A stretch of 64,000 nt of DNA, taken from positions 26,195,501 to 26,259,500 of the forward strand of contig JAUIMM010000015.1 of assembly GCA_031769625.1 (NCBI GenBank), written 5' to 3'. The DNA comes from Taudactylus pleione (lineage: Eukaryota; Chordata; Amphibia; Anura; Myobatrachidae). Under the pieces are notes generated by a model, which was not told the DNA's origin, did no database searches, and was given only the letters and a program-made list of their open reading frames with translations. The position numbers were made by a program, and so were the translations under genes. This document shows positions 10,154 to 20,550 of the stretch, in pieces; position 1 is the first letter of the stretch, and each line of letters begins with the position of its first letter.

Positions 10154-11748
10154 ATGGTCAAACTCAGTTCAGGGATTGTTAAGAGTTCTGTTAGCCATGG
10201 AACTCGGAGACAGTGTGAGGGTCTATTGTCTGAGGAATATTGTATCTGTGAGTACTGTGGATCCCTAGTTGATGAGAAATGCATCCAACGATGCCAGTCT
10301 AAGAGTAATCTGTATTTGGGCGAGCATCCTTTAGAGGATTACCATTCCTTAGTGGGTAAGGTCTTAAATCAGACTGAATGTTGGGTGTGCACTCACGTGC
10401 CTCAGGGACAACATAATGTAGGATTAGTACAATTCCCATTAAATTTATCTGAATTGTCCTTGAATTACGGGGAGGGAGGTCCATAGACAAGAAGTATAAC
10501 ATTACCAGGTCCCCTAATTTAAAGCTGCGCCAATACTCCATAGATTTGTCTTTGCTGTGTCTGAACATTTCATACATAGAAAGACTGGAGAATTGGGAAG
10601 CAGACTTATTGGATAAGACAATGGCTCACCACACCAGTAGTGACGAACCACCGAGAAGAGGACGTAGAAACAAAACGAATGTAGTATGTATCTATTGGAA
10701 AAGTTCCTATGGGTTATTGTCGAAATGTTATTCAGGCTGAAATGTGTCTTGAGCAGATGGGGACAATAGGCACAGGTAGTTTTGTCAAAACTTTATGTGA
10801 TATTGTGCAGGATCGTAATATACCTTATGTCCTCCCAGATAATGTATACTATGTTTGTGGAAGAAGGGCATATTCTTGGTTATCTCCAAGTTCCAAGGTT
10901 TATGTTTTATAGGTAAATTGGTCCCAGAGGTAATGACCCTTACACATGATGAAATGATTGGTATCCATAAAACCGTACCACCCCCATAAATACACATGCA
11001 GTATGAACATCGTGACAAAAGAAATATGATACCTGGTGAAGAACATATAGCCACGCAGTTGATTAGTGAAACAACTGGCTTCCAAATTTTGGTAGCATTA
11101 GATCCCACCAGGATCACCCGGGGAACTTTAAATTTTAGATACATCCAAGACCTGGCTAAATTAATAGACAACATCACCGAGATTTATGATGACACTTTAC
11201 GGTATACGGGTAAGAAGCTACAGGCTTATAAAAAGGAATTGGTACAACATAGGCTAGTGTTAAACTTCCTGACAGCTATTATTGGTGGATATTGTGTGAC
11301 TTTAGCCACCCAATTTGGTGTCAAGTGTTGCACGTACATCACCAATAATACTAATGACCCCAAAGAGGTGATTGACCGGAGAATGGATGAAATCCTACAA
11401 CTGAAATGGGAATTTCGGAAGGACCATAATACCTCCATGTACGAGACTGGAGAAAAATTAGAGGAATGGTTCTCATGGCTAAACCCTGTAAAATGGTTCT
11501 CCAGTCTAGGGCAGTGGGCCCAGGAAATGATTGCTAGTGTAGGTAAGCTCCTTATTCTTATACTTGTTGTCATTTTAGTAATTGGTTTATGTATCAGATG
11601 TGTTCTTACTGTGTTAAAGTGTGGAAAATGTACCACCAAGGTAAACCGTGACAATGAAATCCTAATGGTGGTGAGTGGTGGTGGTATAGATACTAAGGTT
11701 GATGAAGAACTGCACTACAATCCTGAAATTGAATGTACCATCAGATAA
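10154..11748 (+). pseudogene. env: Retroviral envelope gene, broken
   Basis: A surface-subunit fragment (10154-10486) has the CWVC motif at 10379-10390, the CXXC isomerase-type motif of gamma-type surface proteins. The middle is broken by stops. 10996-11748 is open and encodes RDKR (a furin-type cleavage site) near 11015, a heptad-like helical region, a cysteine cluster GGYC...KCC, and the membrane anchor KLLILILVVILVIGLCI. Gamma-type envelopes usually have CX6CC; here about ten residues separate the first Cys from the CC pair. Description only; this copy cannot make an intact envelope. Confidence 0.8.
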
Positions 11749-12257
11749 TAACATGTGAATAGGCTTAGTCATGTATAATAAAATATATTGTAAATGTTCT
11801 GTTAACCATCATAAATAATGTAGTCTCAATTCCCCCCAAACTTCCTTTATAGGTTCGATGAGGTCCCACATTCTACCAATGGTCCCCTATAGATCCGCTT
11901 AGTGCGCATAAGGGTTGTTTTACCCTTTCTTGAAGCGCATTATTGACGGTTCAATTACCTAATTGTGTCATACCATATAGAACATTGAATAATAATTTAT
12001 TATGCATGACTAAAAAGGTTAAGATTAGAATGTGATAGTGTTATGTTTGCTATCAAAAGGTGGACTGTCAAAGCCAAATAATTGGATATGATCGCTTTAC
12101 AATTATTATCTGATGATATAGTCATCTATGGTCGGATGACATGTTAATAGGATGCTACTTTGCATCGGTGCAATCAAATGTGCACAAATGCGAATCCACA
12201 ATACACATACACTGATGCACATAATGCACATATATATATATATATAATTTATGATAT
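11749..12257 (+). other. Env 3' flank with candidate polypurine tract and LTR start
   Basis: After the env stop there is about 300 bp of AT-rich sequence. aaaaggtgga at 12055-12064 is purine-rich and is followed by ctgtcaaagcc, so a 3' LTR may begin at about 12066 (TGTCAAAG). No LTR end or partner could be matched; a TA run (12231-12246) and a different repeat follow at about 12258. Confidence 0.35.
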
Positions 12258-12489
12258 CGTTCAGTGCCGGGCACCCTCCCTCATCCCCAAGCATGCAACA
12301 ACCTAACAATATCGTCAGGTTGGCCTGCGTGTTCAGGCGATGAACGACACAGACCAACAACCTGCGGGAGCGGGTATCGTTGGTCATTATCGTTCATCGT
12401 TTTTGCATACAAACTGGGCGATATAGTGAACGACTGAACGATGACGATATCGTTCAGTCATCCAAAATATCGTCAAGTGTGTACGCACT

Positions 12490-12757
12490 TTAACACAGGC
12501 ACATATATTACTGTTCTCTCCTGGTGTAACATAGGCACATATATTACTGTTCTCTCCTGGTGTAACACAGGCACATATATTACTGTTCTCTCCTGGTGTA
12601 ATACAGGCACATATATTACTATTCTCTCCTGGTGTAACATAGGCACATATATTACTGTTCTCTCCTGGTGTAACATAGGCACATATATTACTGTTCTCTC
12701 CTGGTGTAAACCTGGTGCATATATTACTATTCTCTCCTGGTGTAAAGGCGTATATCC
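12490..12757. repeat. 36-bp minisatellite, about 7 units (array A)
   Basis: Unit: acatatattactgttctctc followed by ctggtgtaacacaggc. Because 36 is a multiple of three, 12-residue periodic open frames appear on both strands; these are not genes. Confidence 0.9.
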
Positions 12758-12830
12758 ACTACACAACTAATGAATGACTGTACTGACATCGTTACCGTTC
12801 AATCGTTCATTATACTGTGCAGTGGATATT

Positions 12831-13359
12831 GGCCCTGATTCAGAGCCGGTCGCTCTGAATCAGGGCCGGGCTATTTTTTTTTTGAACGGCCTCCTGCCCG
12901 CTCGCATAGCTGTGGGTGACCACCCACAGCTATAGCGAGCGGGCAAGAAGATGGTTGCTATGGTCAAGACCATCGCGACCAACGGGCTTGCGACGAGACC
13001 CTTGTGGTAGGGTCTCGTTGCCGCAAGCCCTAGGCTTTCGGCTCAAACAGAGCCGAAAGCACTCCCACTGACATCACTTGTGATGTCATTGAGGCCGGCC
13101 CCAGACGGTAGGCGTTCCCATGGGAACGCCTCCGTCTGGGCAGCCACGCCCTCGGCATGCCCACAAAAGGGGCGTGCTGTCACTCACCATCGACAGTACG
13201 CCCCCTTTGGTACAAGACCCGGAGCGACGGCTTGCCCATCGCTATCCGGGTCTCGCGCATGCGCACCACGCAGCCGGCTCCGTCGTGCGCATGCACACTG
13301 GGCCACCATCGACCCGCTTGCGAGCGCTCAGCGCTCGCGAGTGGCTCTGAATCAGGCCC
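12831..13359. mobile_element. Multi-hairpin DNA transposon, copy 1 (529 bp, TSD ATT)
   Basis: Ends GGCCCTGATTCAGAGC and GCTCTGAATCAGGCCC, flanked by ATT at 12828-12830 and 13360-13362. The empty site is visible in the neighbouring tandem copy (tggatattgtgcccacac near 14450), which fixes boundaries and target duplication exactly. The element is a run of consecutive inverted repeats: 12831-12867, 12896-12944, 12953-12980, 12984-13030, 13034-13060, 13069-13088, 13101-13139, 13164-13210, 13215-13253, 13255-13294 and 13320-13338. No coding capacity. Confidence 0.9.
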
Positions 13360-13611
13360 ATTGTGCCCACACTGAATGATTTGTCATTCAGTGCAGCCAC
13401 CCTAACTCATCCCCAAACATGCACAACCTGATGATATCGTTAAGTTGGGCAGTATGTTCAGGCGATGACAGATGCCAACAACGACTAGCGGGAGTGTGCA
13501 ACGCTGGTCGTTGCCGGCATATTCACTGCACGATTAATGAACGATAACGATGTCGTTATCATTCAATAGTACATTTATATCGTGTAGTGGATAACTGGAT
13601 ATGCGCATTAA

Positions 13612-14366
13612 TACAGGCACATATACTACTGTTCTCAACTGGTGTAAATCTGGAACATATATTACTGTTCTCTCCTGGTGTAAACCTGGCACATATACTA
13701 CTGTTCTCAACTGGTGTAAATCTGGAACATATATTACTGTTCTCTCCTGGTGTAAATCTGGAACATATATTCCTGTTCTCTCCTGGTGTAAACCTGGTCC
13801 ATATATTACTGTTTTCTCCTGGTGTAAACCTGGAACATATATTACTGTTCTCTCCTGGTGTAAATCTGGAACATATATTCCTGTTCTCTCCTGGTGTAAA
13901 CCTGGTGCATATATTACTGTTCTCTCCTGGTGTAAACCTAGTCCATATATTACTGTTCTCTCCTGGTGTAAACCTCGTCCATATATTACTGTTCTCTCCT
14001 GGTGTAAACGTGGTGCATATATTACTGTTCTCTCCTGGTGTAAACCTGGTGCATAAATTACTGTTCTCTCCTGGTGTAACACAGGCACATTTATTACTGT
14101 TCTCTCCTGGTGTAAACCTGGTCCATATATTACTGTTCTCTCCTGGTGTAAACCTGGTACATATATTACTGTTATCTCCTGGTGTAAACCTGGTGCATAT
14201 ATTACTGTTCTCTCCTGGTGTAAACCTGGTGCATATATTACTGTTTTCTCCTGGTGTAAACCTGGTGCATATATTACTGTTCTCTCCTGGTGTAAACCTG
14301 GTGCATATATTACTGTTCTCTCCTGGTGTAAACCTGGTGCATATATTATTATTCTCTCCTGGTGTA
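13612..14366. repeat. 36-bp minisatellite, about 21 units (array B)
   Basis: Same unit as array A, mostly in the form ctggtgtaaacctggtgcat. Long open frames on both strands (12-residue repeats such as LHQERTVIYAPG) follow from the 36-bp period and are not taken as coding. Confidence 0.92.
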
Positions 14367-14697
14367 AAGGTGCATATCCACTACACAACTAATGAATGAC
14401 TGTACGATAACGACATCGTTATCACTCAATCATTCATTATACTGTGCAGTGGATATTGTGCCCACACTGAACGATTTGTCATTCAGTGCAGGCACCCTCC
14501 CTCACCCCCAAACATGCACAACCTGATGATATCATCAGGTTGGGCAGTATGTTCAGGCGATGACAGATGCCAACAACGACCAGCGGGAGTAAGCATCACT
14601 GGTCGTTGCCGGCATATTCACTGCACGATAATGAACGATAACAATGTCGTTATCGTTCAGTAACCCATTTATATTGTGTAGTGGATATGCGCGTTAA

Positions 14698-14836
14698 TAC
14701 AGGCACATATACTACTCTTCTCAACTGGTGTAAACCTGGTGCATATATTACTTTTCTCTCCTGGTATAAACCTGGTGGATATATTACTGTTCTCTCCCGG
14801 TGTAACACAGGCACATATATTACTGTTCTCTTGTGG
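14698..14836. repeat. 36-bp minisatellite, about 4 units (array C)
   Basis: Third and shortest array of the same unit, starting caggcacatatactactctt. It ends where unrelated sequence (ttgtggtgccttgtatatg) begins. Confidence 0.85.
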
Positions 14837-16385
14837 TGCCTTGTATATGTCATAGTCAGGCTGTGATAATGGGCAGGTTGGAGGAAGGTAGTACAAGCGC
14901 ACCTGATATAAGGACACCGCATGCTATTCTCTGCCTTGTATATGTCATAGTCAGTCTGTGATAGTGGACAAGTGGATAGTTACATGGGTACTATATGACA
15001 TAGATAATGACACCTATACACAGCTTAAGTTAATCTTACTATTTCCTGTTTCCCTGCTCACTAAGGACCTGATTCTGAGTCAGGCCCAGCAGCAGCCATG
15101 TGTGTATCATTTACCGTAGTCCCAACTTTATGCTAATGACACTACAAAGCCCCTCCCTGGTGTACAGCCAAATGTACAAGGACTCAGAAGCCCACTTTGA
15201 ACATCTTTAGCCATGGCAACCATGCTCGGAGCATCTATAGATGCCATCATTGGTCGCACCAGAGAAACTTGCACCTACTCTATGCTAGATGTAGCTTCTC
15301 CATCTGTGTATGGCCCCCAATGTGACCGACTAAGCGCTTTGTACAGTACTCTCAGCAACACACCCACAATGCTTCTATAACACTCCCATAGGATGCAGCA
15401 TCTCCGTGTGTCTGATTAGCCACCTCCCTGTCGCTGTCATGGAAGGCCCAATATATATCTAATACAATTCAGCGGCCATGCGTCTGAATCAGTGCTGCAT
15501 TGTGACAAAGACGAGCGCTGATGTGTGTGTTATGTAACTATAATATACATTGATAGAAGAATACAAATAAAAACATCAGAGTTACTAGTGTAACAATGTT
15601 ACAGCTCTTTTCTGGATTACGTAAGTATAGATTGTGCCTGTAACTATGATTGCCAGGTGGATGCGGGAATAGCTGGATCTGGTACATGAGCCTGCTTACC
15701 CTAATCTGACACTGTTACTTCCCTCCGGTCTACTCGCAGCGTCAGCGGCTCTTCCTCCCGGCTGCAGGTTCCAGCCTCTGGATTCTACGGGTATCGTTAG
15801 TTTAGTGGTTGTGCAGTCCATGGCGCTGGTCAGCTTCCGTCAACGCGTTTCATACCATATATTGTTTTGCAAGGCTGCTGCTAACTGCAATAGGTGGTGC
15901 GCTTGTCCAAATGTATCAATTTAATAAGAAAAACTATTTATTTATTTTAGTTAAAAACTTTATTCAGTTTTATTAAAATGAACAGGATGTCAGACTTAAG
16001 TATAGAGTGTAAGCCTGATATTTCTGATGTGGTCCATGATAATAGAGAGAACCATTTAGTACTACTGTATAAGTTGCCCTTTACAATAAGTTTTTGCTAC
16101 AGTTACAATGTATCAAAATTGAATGAGTACTGTGACTGTGTGCGCAGACATTCGAGCGCCTGCGTGGTGTGATGTAGATGTGCGTGCAGTAGTAAAACAT
16201 TGCCGCTCTCATATAACATTGCTTGTGCGTGCGACTCAGAATCAATCCCTTAGCATCAATGATAGTGGGCGAGACGCAATGAGGAAAAGCTCCCAAGTAC
16301 ATAAATTAAGTACATGGAACCAAATCATCTGAATGCACACATACCAATATACACATATGTCACCTTAATGATCAGTTCCAAAACA

Positions 16386-16386
<1 letters not shown>
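14837..16386. other. No gene seen
   Basis: A 38-bp tract at 14831-14868 (ccttgtatatgtcatagtca) is repeated at 14933-14970. ggacctgattctgagtcaggccc at about 15065 resembles an end of the 3-bp-TSD elements, but no partner end was fixed. No exon or conserved protein was found. Confidence 0.4.

Positions 16387-16434
<48 letters not shown>
16387..16434. repeat. (ATCT)12 microsatellite
   Basis: Twelve uninterrupted ATCT tetranucleotides. Confidence 0.97.
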
Positions 16435-16435
<1 letters not shown>

Positions 16436-16589
16436 ATCAGTATCTATCTGTAGTATCAGTATATATATAGTATGCATTAATACATTATATTACAGTTCAC
16501 TGGTCAGCTGCTGTAAGGAGTTTACAACTATTTTAGGCAAATACATTTAAAAAAAAAAAAGTATAGTTCAGACGTATTTATTAAAAGTT

Positions 16590-17226
16590 ATTTATATAGT
16601 GCACACATATTATACAGTACTTTACAGAGAATATTTAGCCATTCACATTAGTCTCTACCCCAGTGGACCTTACAATCTATATTCCCTACCATATATACAC
16701 ATACTGCATATACCGGAGGTTCCCAAACTTTTTTGAATCACGGCGCCCTAGAGTATCAGCATTGTTTTCACGGCACCAATAAGCCAAACGTTTGTTATTG
16801 AGAAATTCTGAAAAAAATGTAGTGAACTAGTAAAGTGAAGTAAATTGTGCTTAGCTGTCATACTAAGGTACAGTTATGTGATGGGGACAGGTTTGCGCTT
16901 CTGTTTGTCTACATATTTACATTACATTGACCATAAAGAATTTGATTTGGTGCTGGACCACCAACCTGAGGCACCCCTGCAAGTGTCCCGAGGCACCCCA
17001 GGGTGCCGTGGTGCACAGCTTCTGAACCACTGACATATACAATAGGGTTATTATTTTTGTTAGAAACCAATATGTTTTGGATTGTGGGTGAAAACTGGAG
17101 TACGCAGAAGAAACCCATGCAAGCACAGGGAAAACATACAAACTCCAAACAAACAAGACCTTGGTTGGAAGCAAACCCATGACCAAAGTGCTATCAGGCA
17201 GCAAAGCTAAACAATGTGCCACCATA
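16590..17226. repeat. Older dispersed repeat split by a hAT insertion
   Basis: Two halves (16590-16713 and 17041-17226) resemble a repeat common in fish and amphibian genomes: ...tttacagagaatatttagcc..., then gtgggtgaaaactggagtac, aaacatacaaactccaaac and a tail near gtgccacc. The family name was not resolved. The hAT at 16714-17032 interrupts it. Confidence 0.55.
16714..17032. mobile_element. Short non-autonomous hAT element (319 bp)
   Basis: Ends cggaggttcccaaac and gcttctgaaccactg are the usual hAT/Charlie-type inverted termini. The flanks gcatatac and acatatac are an 8-bp target duplication with one mismatch. No coding capacity. Confidence 0.75.
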
Positions 17227-17541
17227 TATATTCATACACATTTTAACTCCTCTCTCAAATACTTATGAATGCCAGTACATTATCCTATCAATCTTATAGT
17301 CTAAGGTATGTGTCATTTTGAGTATTTAATGTTTGAGTTGTCTTTAAGGCCATGATGTTACATTACAAGTCAGTTGTCTATGACATCATAAGTGTCCATG
17401 ACATCACAGCCTGGAATTTTCAAAGCATATCTCAGTCTTTGAAAAGGTTTTGATAGAGTGAGTATATTTTTTTTATCAATACCTCATAGACTTTATTCTA
17501 CATGTAGCTGAGCTATATTTTACCTCCATAATAATATCATC
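17227..17541 (+). other. Upstream of kinase exon 1; possible promoter or 5' intron
   Basis: Non-coding. Two close TGACATCA words (17377-17416: atgacatcataagtgtccatgacatcac) resemble CRE/ATF sites. Whether transcription starts here, or a further 5' exon lies upstream, cannot be told from sequence alone. Confidence 0.3.
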
Positions 17542-17877
17542 ATGGAGTGTTCCATGTCTGTATCATCAGACTGGATAAAAATACGAAAAAAAATAAAACG
17601 TCTGTGCCCCAAATCCATCCGAGTGCACCTGACGAGAATTGATGACATCCATGGAAGACCACTAATGGATGCTCAATATAAGAATGCCAAACGGCACAGA
17701 GTGATTGAGGAAGAGGGTGAAGAAGAAAGAGGGAGGAAGAAAGCTAGAGGAGGTAGCCGGGAAGTTGGGCACAATAAGAAGAGAGCTGTGAATGAATTGG
17801 AGTCAGCAGAGAGGAAGCCACTTAATCTTAAACAGATTAAAGTTCATGCCACCCTTGGAAGAGGAAGCTTTGGCAAA
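17542..17877 (+). CDS. Kinase exon 1: basic N-terminus and glycine loop
   Basis: 112 codons, phase 0, ATG at 17542. The N-terminal 95 residues are charged (KIRKKIKRLCPK, EEEGEEERGRKKARGG) and could hold a nuclear localisation signal; no C1/C2 or other domain is recognised. The exon ends with ATLGRGSFGK, the start of the ATP-binding glycine loop, and donor AAA|GTAGGT. Joining to exon 2 gives GRGSFGKVVLAS, the canonical loop. The start is the first in-frame ATG of the open stretch; a more upstream exon is possible. A MITE starts only about 50 bp after the donor. Confidence 0.75.
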
Positions 17878-18005
17878 GTAGGTGATGTGTATTACATAAT
17901 AGATTCTTACCCGCTAATCTTATCAAGGGCGAGATGTATGAAACCTCAGTGAGAGATAAAGTGGAGAGAGATAAAGTACCAACCAACCATCTCCTATAAC
18001 TGTCA

Positions 18006-18158
18006 TTTCTACTTCAGGGTCCATAGGGTATCCACAGGATACCTTGGGGGTATAGGTGTGACGTCAGTCGCAGGGCACCAAAGAGTTAAGCTTTCAGCCT
18101 CCCAGGATGCACTAGGTCCCCCTCCTATACCCCGCCCCTGAGCCAAGGCACCTCAGTT
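18006..18158. repeat. DIRS left inverted terminal repeat
   Basis: Starts tttctacttcagggtccata and ends about aaggcacctcagtt; complementary to 23753-23901 with scattered mismatches. Confidence 0.9.
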
Positions 18159-19089
18159 TAGTTTGGTGCCCGGCCGGAGTCGGGTGAACCTGTTGGAGTG
18201 GGGGCTAGAAGAGCCCCTGAAGCTTTTTCTTCATGCAGCTGTGGCTGCACATCTGGATGAACAGCATGGACAGTCAGTCCTGACGTCCATGCTGTCTTCC
18301 CTACACCCCGCCGGTACCAGAACGCCGGTACTGATCCGGGGATGCTGGTGGGCATCTGGGGTCACAGCTAGCGGTGACCCCAGATGTTCCGGACCATGGC
18401 CGGATTCAAGGGGGACAGAGGTTAAGCAGCGGGGTCCCGCGGTGGGTCCCCGCTGATCACATGGTCCTAAGTCCCCAGGCAGGGGGCTCCCTGGGGACTG
18501 GCTGCAGCGTGGAGCCAGGCGACCAACCTGCGCTTCCACTACCCCCTGGGACAGCGGACCGCAGCAGAGCGGTAGCGCTGCGGCGTCCCAGGGGTTAAAT
18601 GCATGCCAGGGGAGCGCACCTTCCCTGTCTCACAGCCGGTGCCTCCCCCGCTGCACACAGCCCTCTCTGCACTGTGCTGACTGACCCTGTGTCAGCGCTC
18701 CTCCCCCAGGCCAGCCTTCTCTCTGCTCCTCGGCGGCCATCTTTTCAGAAGCATGGTGAACGCTGCTCGAAGCCTGCATTGGAAGCATCATGGTCTGGGT
18801 CCCCCCGCATACCTCTCCTCCGCTGTGGTCAGGTCTGTGTATGCAGCGCTGTGTCCTACCAGGCCCTGTGTCTGTGTAGTTGAGTGATCAGCGCTGTTAG
18901 TGCAGGAATTGATTTTCTTTGCATTGTATGTGACTGTGCTAGCGCTGCTGCCTGTAACTTTTCTTCTCAAGACTGTCAGCTTTATTACTGTCCCTGTTTC
19001 TGCTAAGCCCTTGCGGTGCGGTGCTGCAGGGTGGTCTCTCGCCTATTTAATATATAATTGGTGAGAGGGGTCACATACGTGGTGCCATC

Positions 19090-20550
19090 ATGTCTGAAAG
19101 TGATTTTCCCCTCCGGCTACAGTGTACCACGTGTAAAGTACCGTTAGCTGAGGGGGAGGGTAGCGCGGAGGGCCTTTGCTGGCAGTGTTTGTCCATGGCG
19201 CGGCCTCTTACGGTTACAGCACCGGTACAGGAGCCGCCCTGGGCTTGTTTCGCTCAGGCGCTAACAGCTTTAGTGGGCCAGTTAGCTCCGCAGCCCGCGT
19301 TTACTCCGATGGGTTTGTCCCAGCAGTCTGTGGTGTCGTCACCCATGCAGGGTTTCCCACGACAATTGGTGGTACCCCACAGTCTCCCTATTTCCCCGCT
19401 CCCGCTTTCTCAGGAGCCAGCGTGGGTTAACTCACTGACGAGTTCTGTACAGCACTTGTCGGATGTGTTGCAAGGGGAGTCTGTGATGCGGCCTCATAAA
19501 CGGCCGGTGGCGTCTCTATCCGCTCCTTATGAGGATGACGAAGGGACGTCTGATGATGGGGAGATTCTGGATCCTTACGATCAGGAACCTCTCCATACTA
19601 AGGACGCTGATGCTAAGTCCAAAGTATATATTCCTGGACTTATTCGGGCGGTCCGCACAGCCTTGGTGATTGAGGACGAAGTTCCCCCAGCGGCTAAGTC
19701 TAAGTATGCCTTTTTCAAAGACGTGAAGGGCGATGCCACAGTCTTTCCTCTTTCGGGTCAGTTGGTGGACCATTTAGAGGAGGCGTGGAAACAGCCTGGC
19801 AAAAGATACCAGCCGCAGCGACGTCTGGCGGTGGCTTATCCGTTTGCGGATAATTATTTTGCTAAGTGGGAATCCCCTCCACAGGTGGATTCTCACGTGA
19901 CCCGTCTTGTCCGTAGTGCCACATTGCTGATGCCATCCATGTCCTCCCTTAAGGATGCTACGGACCGCAGGGTGGAAATCTGCCTGAAGTCCGCTTATTC
20001 CCTTGCGGGGGGGGCAGCACGGCCGGCTATGGCCATTTGCTGGGTTGCCAGAGCGATGGAGCGCTGGGCGGATTCATTAGAGGCTTCTTTTGATTCCGAC
20101 TGTCCGGCCGAACAGGCGGAGTTGATTGGCAATCTCCGTGATTCGGCCACCTACATCAACGAGGCGGCTCTAGACATTAGTACTCTGGTGTCTAGAATTT
20201 CTTCAGCAGCGGTAGCTGCTCGTCGCACCTTGTGGCTGCGATCCTGGAAGGTGGACGCAGATTCCAAGAAGGGTCTGGAAGCGTTGCCGTTTACCGGAGA
20301 AGTTCTCTTCGGTCCGGATCTGGATAAGATTGTGGCCACGCTGGCGGCAGCCAAATCGGCTTGTCTCGCGTCGGCCGCTGCTCCTTCTGGTTCTGGACCA
20401 TCGTCCTTTCGGTCATCTAGGGCCCAGGGCAGGCCCAAACCACAGTCGTTTCCTCGTCAGGCTGGCCCTAAGAAATCGGTCAAGCCCCGGAAGCAGGCAT
20501 GGAGTACCAGACGTCCGGCCCCCAAGCCAGATGACAAGCCTGCGGCCTGA
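19090..20550 (+). CDS. DIRS ORF1, putative Gag-like protein
   Basis: 486 residues from ATG 19090. The N-terminus has a CTTC...CWQC four-cysteine pattern (residues about 12-36) that could bind zinc. A proline-rich and acidic stretch follows (DDEGTSDDGEILDP), then a conserved DIRS-gag-like middle (LTSSVQHLSDVL, AKSKYAFFKDVKGD), and a basic Ser/Arg/Pro-rich C-terminus that could bind nucleic acid. The function as structural protein is inferred from position. The end overlaps the RT frame. No stop or shift inside. Confidence 0.8.
   Translation: MSESDFPLRLQCTTCKVPLAEGEGSAEGLCWQCLSMARPLTVTAPVQEPPWACFAQALTALVGQLAPQPAFTPMGLSQQSVVSSPMQGFPRQLVVPHSLPISPLPLSQEPAWVNSLTSSVQHLSDVLQGESVMRPHKRPVASLSAPYEDDEGTSDDGEILDPYDQEPLHTKDADAKSKVYIPGLIRAVRTALVIEDEVPPAAKSKYAFFKDVKGDATVFPLSGQLVDHLEEAWKQPGKRYQPQRRLAVAYPFADNYFAKWESPPQVDSHVTRLVRSATLLMPSMSSLKDATDRRVEICLKSAYSLAGGAARPAMAICWVARAMERWADSLEASFDSDCPAEQAELIGNLRDSATYINEAALDISTLVSRISSAAVAARRTLWLRSWKVDADSKKGLEALPFTGEVLFGPDLDKIVATLAAAKSACLASAAAPSGSGPSSFRSSRAQGRPKPQSFPRQAGPKKSVKPRKQAWSTRRPAPKPDDKPAA

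Larger units (their letters stand above)
12258..14836. repeat. Tandem triplication of a transposon-like unit with internal minisatellites
   Basis: Three head segments start at about 12258, 13386 and 14480 (shared ttcagtgca...caccctccctca and aacatgcacaacctgatgat). Each leads into a 36-bp minisatellite. The tail tatccactacacaactaatg...ttatactgtgcagtggatat joins directly to the next head. Removing the 529-bp insertion at 12831, the first period is about 597 bp. The second is about 1094 bp, and the difference is explained by 36-bp copy number. Confidence 0.8.

Noticed and set aside
13534..14399. Open frames of 284 (minus) and 270 (plus) residues with 12-residue repeats
   Set aside because: The 36-bp period is a multiple of three and the unit lacks stops on both strands; both frames are by-products of the minisatellite.
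15790..15855. tRNA-like segment with a perfect A-box match (tagtttagtgg)
   Set aside because: No B box, no closing acceptor stem and no clover-leaf fold could be drawn.
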